From: Crocinitomix sp044361315 | Lineage (GTDB): Bacteria > Bacteroidota > Bacteroidia > Flavobacteriales_D > Crocinitomicaceae | Length of the DNA: 64,000 bases | Direction of reading: 5' to 3' | Assembly (NCBI GenBank): GCA_044361315.1 | Contig: JBIKJA010000002.1 | Location: 1-64,000 of the forward strand | Shown: positions 60,052-64,000 of the stretch, one piece after another | Position numbering within the stretch: position 1 is the first letter of the stretch | How the letters are laid out: every line of letters starts with the position of its first letter | The notes under the pieces: model-generated | Told to the model about the DNA's origin: nothing | Databases searched by the model: none | What the model saw: the letters and a program-made list of their open reading frames with translations, nothing else | Made by a program: the position numbers and the translations under genes

Positions 60052-62176
60052 GATAAAATTCGATCATATTTCGCCAGAAAGACAGTTGACTACCGACGCT
60101 GTCGAACAAATCGAGATCTTTGATACGGCAGAAAAAATTAAGATTAAAAATCACTATTTAGCGACAGATTTAAAGGGTGTAAATCACTTAAATTATGTTT
60201 CTGGCATTGCCCCAAATTTGCGTGGACCGTATTCAACCATGTACACCATGTCACCGTGGACCGTTCGCCAATACGCAGGATTTTCAACCGCCGAAGCTTC
60301 AAACGCTTTCTACCGAAGAAACTTGGCTGCCGGTCAAAAAGGATTGTCCGTTGCATTTGATTTAGCCACACACCGTGGATACGATTCTGATCATCCACGT
60401 GTCGAAGGTGATGTAGGAAAAGCAGGGGTAGCTATTGATTCGATTGAGGACATGAAGATTTTATTCGACCAAATTCCGTTGGATAAAATGTCTGTTTCCA
60501 TGACCATGAATGGCGCAGTAATTCCAATTTTAGCCTTTTATATTGTGGCAGCCGAAGAACAAGGCGTTTCGATGGATCAATTGGCTGGTACGATTCAAAA
60601 TGATATTTTAAAGGAATTTATGGTGCGAAACACCTATATCTATCCTCCACTCCAATCCATGCGCATTATTTCGGACATCTTTGAATTCACGTCGAAGAAT
60701 ATGCCAAAATTCAATTCCATTTCTATTTCAGGTTATCACATGCAAGAGGCAGGTGCAACAGCCGATTTAGAATTAGCCTACACCTTAGCCGATGGATTAG
60801 AATATATCAAGTCAGGAATTGCCGCTGGCATGGATATCGATACATTTGCACCACGACTTTCCTTTTTCTGGGCAATTGGAATGAACCATTTTATGGAAAT
60901 TGCCAAAATGCGCGCTGGCCGAATTATTTGGGCAAGTTTAGTCAATCGATTTTCACCTAAAAACGAAAAATCATTGGCCCTTCGTACCCATTGTCAAACC
61001 TCTGGATGGAGTTTAACCGAACAAGATCCTTATAATAACATCGCGCGAACTTGCGTCGAGGCTTTGGCAGCAGCCTTGGGCGGAACTCAATCATTACACA
61101 CCAACGCTTTGGACGAAGCCATCGCTTTGCCTACCGATTTTTCTGCACGTATTGCACGAAACACACAAATTTATCTCCAAGAAGAAACAGGAATCACAAA
61201 AATCATCGATCCTTGGGCCGGTTCGTATTATGTCGAAAAATTAACCGCTGAAATTCTTGAAAAAGCTTGGACACATATTCACGAAATTGAAGAATTGGGT
61301 GGGATGGCTAAAGCAATCGAAGCCGGAATTCCTAAAATTCGAATAGAAGAAGCTGCCGCACGCAAACAAGCTAGAATTGATTCAGGAAAAGACATCATTG
61401 TGGGCGTAAATCGTTTCCAACTTGATGAAGAAGAAACCATGGATATTTTGCAAATTGACAATTCGGAAGTACGACTTTCGCAAATTGCACGATTAAATAA
61501 AATGAAGGCTAGTAGAGACGGAATTAAAGTTCAAGCCTCATTAAACAGGCTTCAACAAGGAGCCAAAGAAAACAAGAATTTATTAGCACTGGCCATTGAA
61601 TGCGCCCGCAACAGAGCTTCGTTGGGCGAGATTTCTGATGCAATGGAAGCGGTTTTTGGAAGGTTTCAAGCAACCATTCGTTCAATATCTGGAATTTATT
61701 CGGCAGAAGCTATGCAAGACAAAGATTTTATCCGAGCCAAAGAAATGGCAGAAGAATTTAGCCGATTAGAAGGTCGTAGACCGCGAATTATGGTGGCTAA
61801 AATGGGACAAGATGGCCACGACCGAGGAGCCAAAGTAATATCGACTTCCTTTGCAGATATTGGTTTTGATGTGGACATTGGCCCCCTTTTTCAAACCCCA
61901 ACTGAAGCTGTGATGCAAGCAATAGAAAATGATGTCCATATTTTAGGAATCAGTTCGCTGGCAGCAGGGCATAAAACCTTAATTCCGCAAGTGATGGAGC
62001 TTCTAGAAAAACTTGGGCGCAACGATATTATGGTTATTGCAGGCGGAGTTATACCCGCGCAAGACTATGATTTTTTGTACGCTCAAGGTGTGATGGGAAT
62101 TTTTGGTCCTGGTACCAAAATCGCCACAGCGGCCATTGATATTTTAACCATCATGTTAAAATATCATCAAGATTAA
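60044..62176 (+). CDS. mutB: Methylmalonyl-CoA mutase, large (catalytic) subunit
   Basis: A 710-residue adenosylcobalamin-dependent enzyme. The substrate-binding barrel carries RGPYSTMYTMSPWTVRQYAGFSTAEASNAFYR and CQTSGWSLTEQDPYNNIART, and the C-terminal B12 domain has the base-off motif GQDGHDRG with His592, followed by GPLFQTPTEA and the LAAGHKTLIPQV and VIAGGVIP segments. All core motifs are intact. It works in propionate or odd-chain fatty acid/branched amino acid metabolism. It overlaps mutA by eight bases. Confidence 0.97.
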   Translation: MHKIKFDHISPERQLTTDAVEQIEIFDTAEKIKIKNHYLATDLKGVNHLNYVSGIAPNLRGPYSTMYTMSPWTVRQYAGFSTAEASNAFYRRNLAAGQKGLSVAFDLATHRGYDSDHPRVEGDVGKAGVAIDSIEDMKILFDQIPLDKMSVSMTMNGAVIPILAFYIVAAEEQGVSMDQLAGTIQNDILKEFMVRNTYIYPPLQSMRIISDIFEFTSKNMPKFNSISISGYHMQEAGATADLELAYTLADGLEYIKSGIAAGMDIDTFAPRLSFFWAIGMNHFMEIAKMRAGRIIWASLVNRFSPKNEKSLALRTHCQTSGWSLTEQDPYNNIARTCVEALAAALGGTQSLHTNALDEAIALPTDFSARIARNTQIYLQEETGITKIIDPWAGSYYVEKLTAEILEKAWTHIHEIEELGGMAKAIEAGIPKIRIEEAAARKQARIDSGKDIIVGVNRFQLDEEETMDILQIDNSEVRLSQIARLNKMKASRDGIKVQASLNRLQQGAKENKNLLALAIECARNRASLGEISDAMEAVFGRFQATIRSISGIYSAEAMQDKDFIRAKEMAEEFSRLEGRRPRIMVAKMGQDGHDRGAKVISTSFADIGFDVDIGPLFQTPTEAVMQAIENDVHILGISSLAAGHKTLIPQVMELLEKLGRNDIMVIAGGVIPAQDYDFLYAQGVMGIFGPGTKIATAAIDILTIMLKYHQD

Positions 62177-62255
62177 CTTGTTAAATATTCGTTAATATCA
62201 AGATTTTTGTAACTTTAGGCATCATAATTGAGTTACAGTAAAAAAACATAATAAA

Positions 62256-62984
62256 ATGAAACAGATATTATTCTTATCAATCTTACTATTAGGGTTCTCA
62301 TTTTCGGGATCAACTCAACCGCCTTTGTATGATGATTTGCTCATTTATTTCGCGGATGGTGAGTATGAAAAAGTAGTTGATAAAGCGGAAAAATACATCA
62401 CAGGAGAAGACACCAAAAATGATGCCTTACCTTATTTGTATTCGGCAAAAGCGAATTACGAAATGTCTAAAGACCAAAAATACAAGGAAGATTTTCCTAA
62501 AGCGTTTAATGATGCCATTGGGAATGCTGGTAAAGCAGTAAAAAAAGACAAGGAAGGAACGGTTTTTGCGGACAATATTCAGTTTTTTACTGATCTTAAA
62601 ACAGCCGTAGTGGAGGAAATTCGAAATATGGTGGACGCGGGTGATTACAACAGATTAAGAGGTTCTGTCATGAAACTTCAAAAATTAGATCCGGAAGATG
62701 TAGGTTCGTACTTTTTATTAACGGCTGCACAATATCAAATTAAAGATAAAGCAAGTGCCAAAGTAACACATAAAACTGCACAAGAAAAATTAGACGCCAT
62801 TGAAAGCCTTGAAAATTGGCGACCAATCGATCTAGAAATGTTGAGAATGGGTGTTATTGAATATTCGAAATATTTAGTGCAAATGTCTCAAAAAGATGCA
62901 GCGTGCGTACTCTTGAACAAAGTAAAACAATGGTACGAAAAAGATGACACTTTTACGGCTTACTATGATGAAATTTGCAACTAA
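62256..62984 (+). CDS. Hypothetical exported helical (TPR-like) protein
   Basis: A 242-residue protein with signal peptide MKQILFLSILLLGFSFSGSTQ. The sequence is helical with TPR-like pairs (LLIYFADGEYEKVVDKAEKYI, ALPYLYSAKANYEMSKD, SYFLLTAAQYQIKDKASAKV), but canonical TPR consensus residues are incomplete, so the family is uncertain. No close relative of known function is recognised. A terminator follows. The start has the A-rich leader typical for this genome. Confidence 0.75.
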   Translation: MKQILFLSILLLGFSFSGSTQPPLYDDLLIYFADGEYEKVVDKAEKYITGEDTKNDALPYLYSAKANYEMSKDQKYKEDFPKAFNDAIGNAGKAVKKDKEGTVFADNIQFFTDLKTAVVEEIRNMVDAGDYNRLRGSVMKLQKLDPEDVGSYFLLTAAQYQIKDKASAKVTHKTAQEKLDAIESLENWRPIDLEMLRMGVIEYSKYLVQMSQKDAACVLLNKVKQWYEKDDTFTAYYDEICN

Positions 62985-63002
62985 GGTTCAATAAAAACAC
63001 AT

Positions 63003-63033
63003 AAAAATCCTTCAGCAATGAGGGATTTTTTTT
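63003..63033 (+). terminator. Rho-independent terminator
   Basis: AAAAATCC (63003-63010) pairs with GGATTTTT (63023-63030) across a loop that can add two further pairs, then T-tract. It lies between the convergent hypothetical and bioA genes. Confidence 0.75.
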
Positions 63034-63034
63034 G

Positions 63035-64000
63035 TTATAGATTTCTAACCCTTGAAAAATCAGTAACAAATTCCAACACCTTTAAATAAACATATTCCAA
63101 TTCTTGTGGGGTAATGCAATAAGGAGGATTAATAAAAATTACATTGCCCAAAGGTCGAATCAATAATTCATTTTCTAAGAAGAATTGATAAGCTTGTAAA
63201 CGCATGTCTGAAAAATAGGAACTCCCCTCACCTACTTCAACTTCTAAAGACAAAATGGTCCCAATGGATTTAGCCGATCGAAAAACGGGGTTATTACCAT
63301 ATTCATCAATAAATCGCTGATGCGATTTAGAAATTTTTTCAATAGCGTCAAGGGTTAATTGGTCTTCAAAAAGATCCAACGACGCGCAAATCGCCGCACA
63401 TGAAAGTGGATTACCAGTAAATGAATGCCCATGCAACAGCGCTTTAATGGTTTCATTTGACAGAAAGGCCTCAAATATTGATTGTGTTGCCACGGTTAAT
63501 CCAATGGGCATTACACCACCAGTGACCCCTTTTGACAAACAAATAATGTCAGGAATTTGTTTCAGTTGATGTGTTGCGAAAAAAGTTCCAGTGCGATAAA
63601 ATCCTGTCATCACTTCATCTGCCACTGTGAGCACATTGTATTTTTTTGCAAAAGAAATAAAGGCATCCAACCATTCGGCTTTATAAATCCGCATGCCTGC
63701 CGCACCTTGAACCAATGGCTCGAATATAAATCCTGCAAACGATTCTGTCGCGAATAAACTTTCTATCTTTTGCAGCACTTCTGAGAAATTTTCTTCGGTT
63801 GGAAAAGGAATAAAATCAACCTCAAAAAACAAATGCTCGAAAGGTGCATTAAAATAGCCTCTTTGCCCAACTGACATAGCCCCAAAAGTATCTCCGTGGT
63901 ATGCTCCTTCGATTGCTAAGAATCGTTTTTTTTCAATCCCTATATTATGCCAATATTGATACACCATTTTAATTGCCACCTCAACACTTGTCGAACCATT
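63035..64000 (-). CDS. bioA: Adenosylmethionine-8-amino-7-oxononanoate aminotransferase, partial
   Basis: Biotin pathway enzyme that aminates KAPA to DAPA using SAM as amino donor. The frame runs off the right edge of the window (reads NGSTSVEVAIKM at the edge), so the N-terminal part is missing. Visible motifs are GAYHGDTFGAMSVGQRG, FEPLVQGAAGMRIY, ADEVMTGFYRTG, the PLP-lysine CLSKGVTGG, and HGHSFTGNPLSCAA, all BioA-like. About 320 of an expected ~430 residues are present. Confidence 0.93.
   Translation of the reverse strand, partial: NGSTSVEVAIKMVYQYWHNIGIEKKRFLAIEGAYHGDTFGAMSVGQRGYFNAPFEHLFFEVDFIPFPTEENFSEVLQKIESLFATESFAGFIFEPLVQGAAGMRIYKAEWLDAFISFAKKYNVLTVADEVMTGFYRTGTFFATHQLKQIPDIICLSKGVTGGVMPIGLTVATQSIFEAFLSNETIKALLHGHSFTGNPLSCAAICASLDLFEDQLTLDAIEKISKSHQRFIDEYGNNPVFRSAKSIGTILSLEVEVGEGSSYFSDMRLQAYQFFLENELLIRPLGNVIFINPPYCITPQELEYVYLKVLEFVTDFSRVRNL

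Noticed and set aside
60144..60398. Minus-strand frame within mutB
   Set aside because: Antisense shadow of the conserved mutase gene.

Overview
The window is AT-rich chromosomal DNA from a Bacteroidota species, most likely order Flavobacteriales (a Fluviicola/Crocinitomix/Cryomorphaceae-type relative; genus is inference). Supporting signs are type IX secretion sorting domains of both kinds (type A at 47.8-51.6 kb, CHU_C/type B at 6.3 kb), a Bacteroidota PUR-family protein, an MbnP-family protein, a TIGR03643/DUF2805 protein, a two-subunit methylmalonyl-CoA mutase, weak Shine-Dalgarno sequences, and repeated TAnnTTTG -7 promoter boxes 16-41 bp before start codons. No rRNA, tRNA, CRISPR array, prophage or integrase was recognised.

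Layout. 0-6.2 kb is an accessory-looking zone of orphan genes: an NTF2/SnoaL-like protein cut by the window edge, a small orphan, a DUF6150 repeat protein, an XAC2610-like secreted protein, an unknown AT-rich secreted protein and a DUF3050 protein. A diverged pair of ~265-280 bp repeats brackets two of these genes. 6.2-9.5 kb holds a large PKD/type B sorting-domain protein and an alpha/beta hydrolase. 9.5-13.9 kb is a tight operon: lipoprotein, RPE-like+CBS fusion, DAHP synthase, HTH-like+KdsC-like phosphatase, miaA, then a PUR protein and a clear terminator. 14-17.8 kb carries an M1 metallopeptidase, a DUF6702 protein, a probably broken secreted gene and a pentad-like repeat protein.

18-27 kb is mixed: a VOC protein, a frameshifted membrane gene, FkbM methyltransferase and GT4 glycosyltransferase, a REP-associated (RAYT) transposase with a perfect 52-bp palindrome inside its reading frame, a mono-cluster Fe-S protein, a TIGR03643/photolyase-like/flavin-reductase operon, a lipoprotein, smpB and a YqgE/AlgH protein. 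27-38 kb is mostly housekeeping: TPR protein, class IV aminotransferase, rhomboid protease, L,D-transpeptidase, S9 oligopeptidase, Smr-less MutS2, beta-propeller+SPOR protein and msrB.

38-40.2 kb is a regulator cluster: an XRE protein facing two tandem paralogous repressors whose S24 peptidase catalytic residues appear replaced. 40.6-43.1 kb looks like a metal (copper) response group around mbnP. 43.3-47.6 kb holds a MOCOS-like aminotransferase convergent with an arsenosugar-type operon (DUF547, arsS, rhodanese, DUF2064 glycosyltransferase). 47.7-51.6 kb encodes two type IX secretion cargos, a propeller protein and a subtilisin. 51.8-64 kb has 5-formyl-THF cyclo-ligase, a TauE/SafE permease, a DUF4190-like gene carrying two in-frame stops, YbaB/EbfC, dapD, small membrane proteins, a GIN-domain lipoprotein with a PagL-like deacylase, mazG, methylmalonyl-CoA mutase subunits and a bioA gene that leaves the window.
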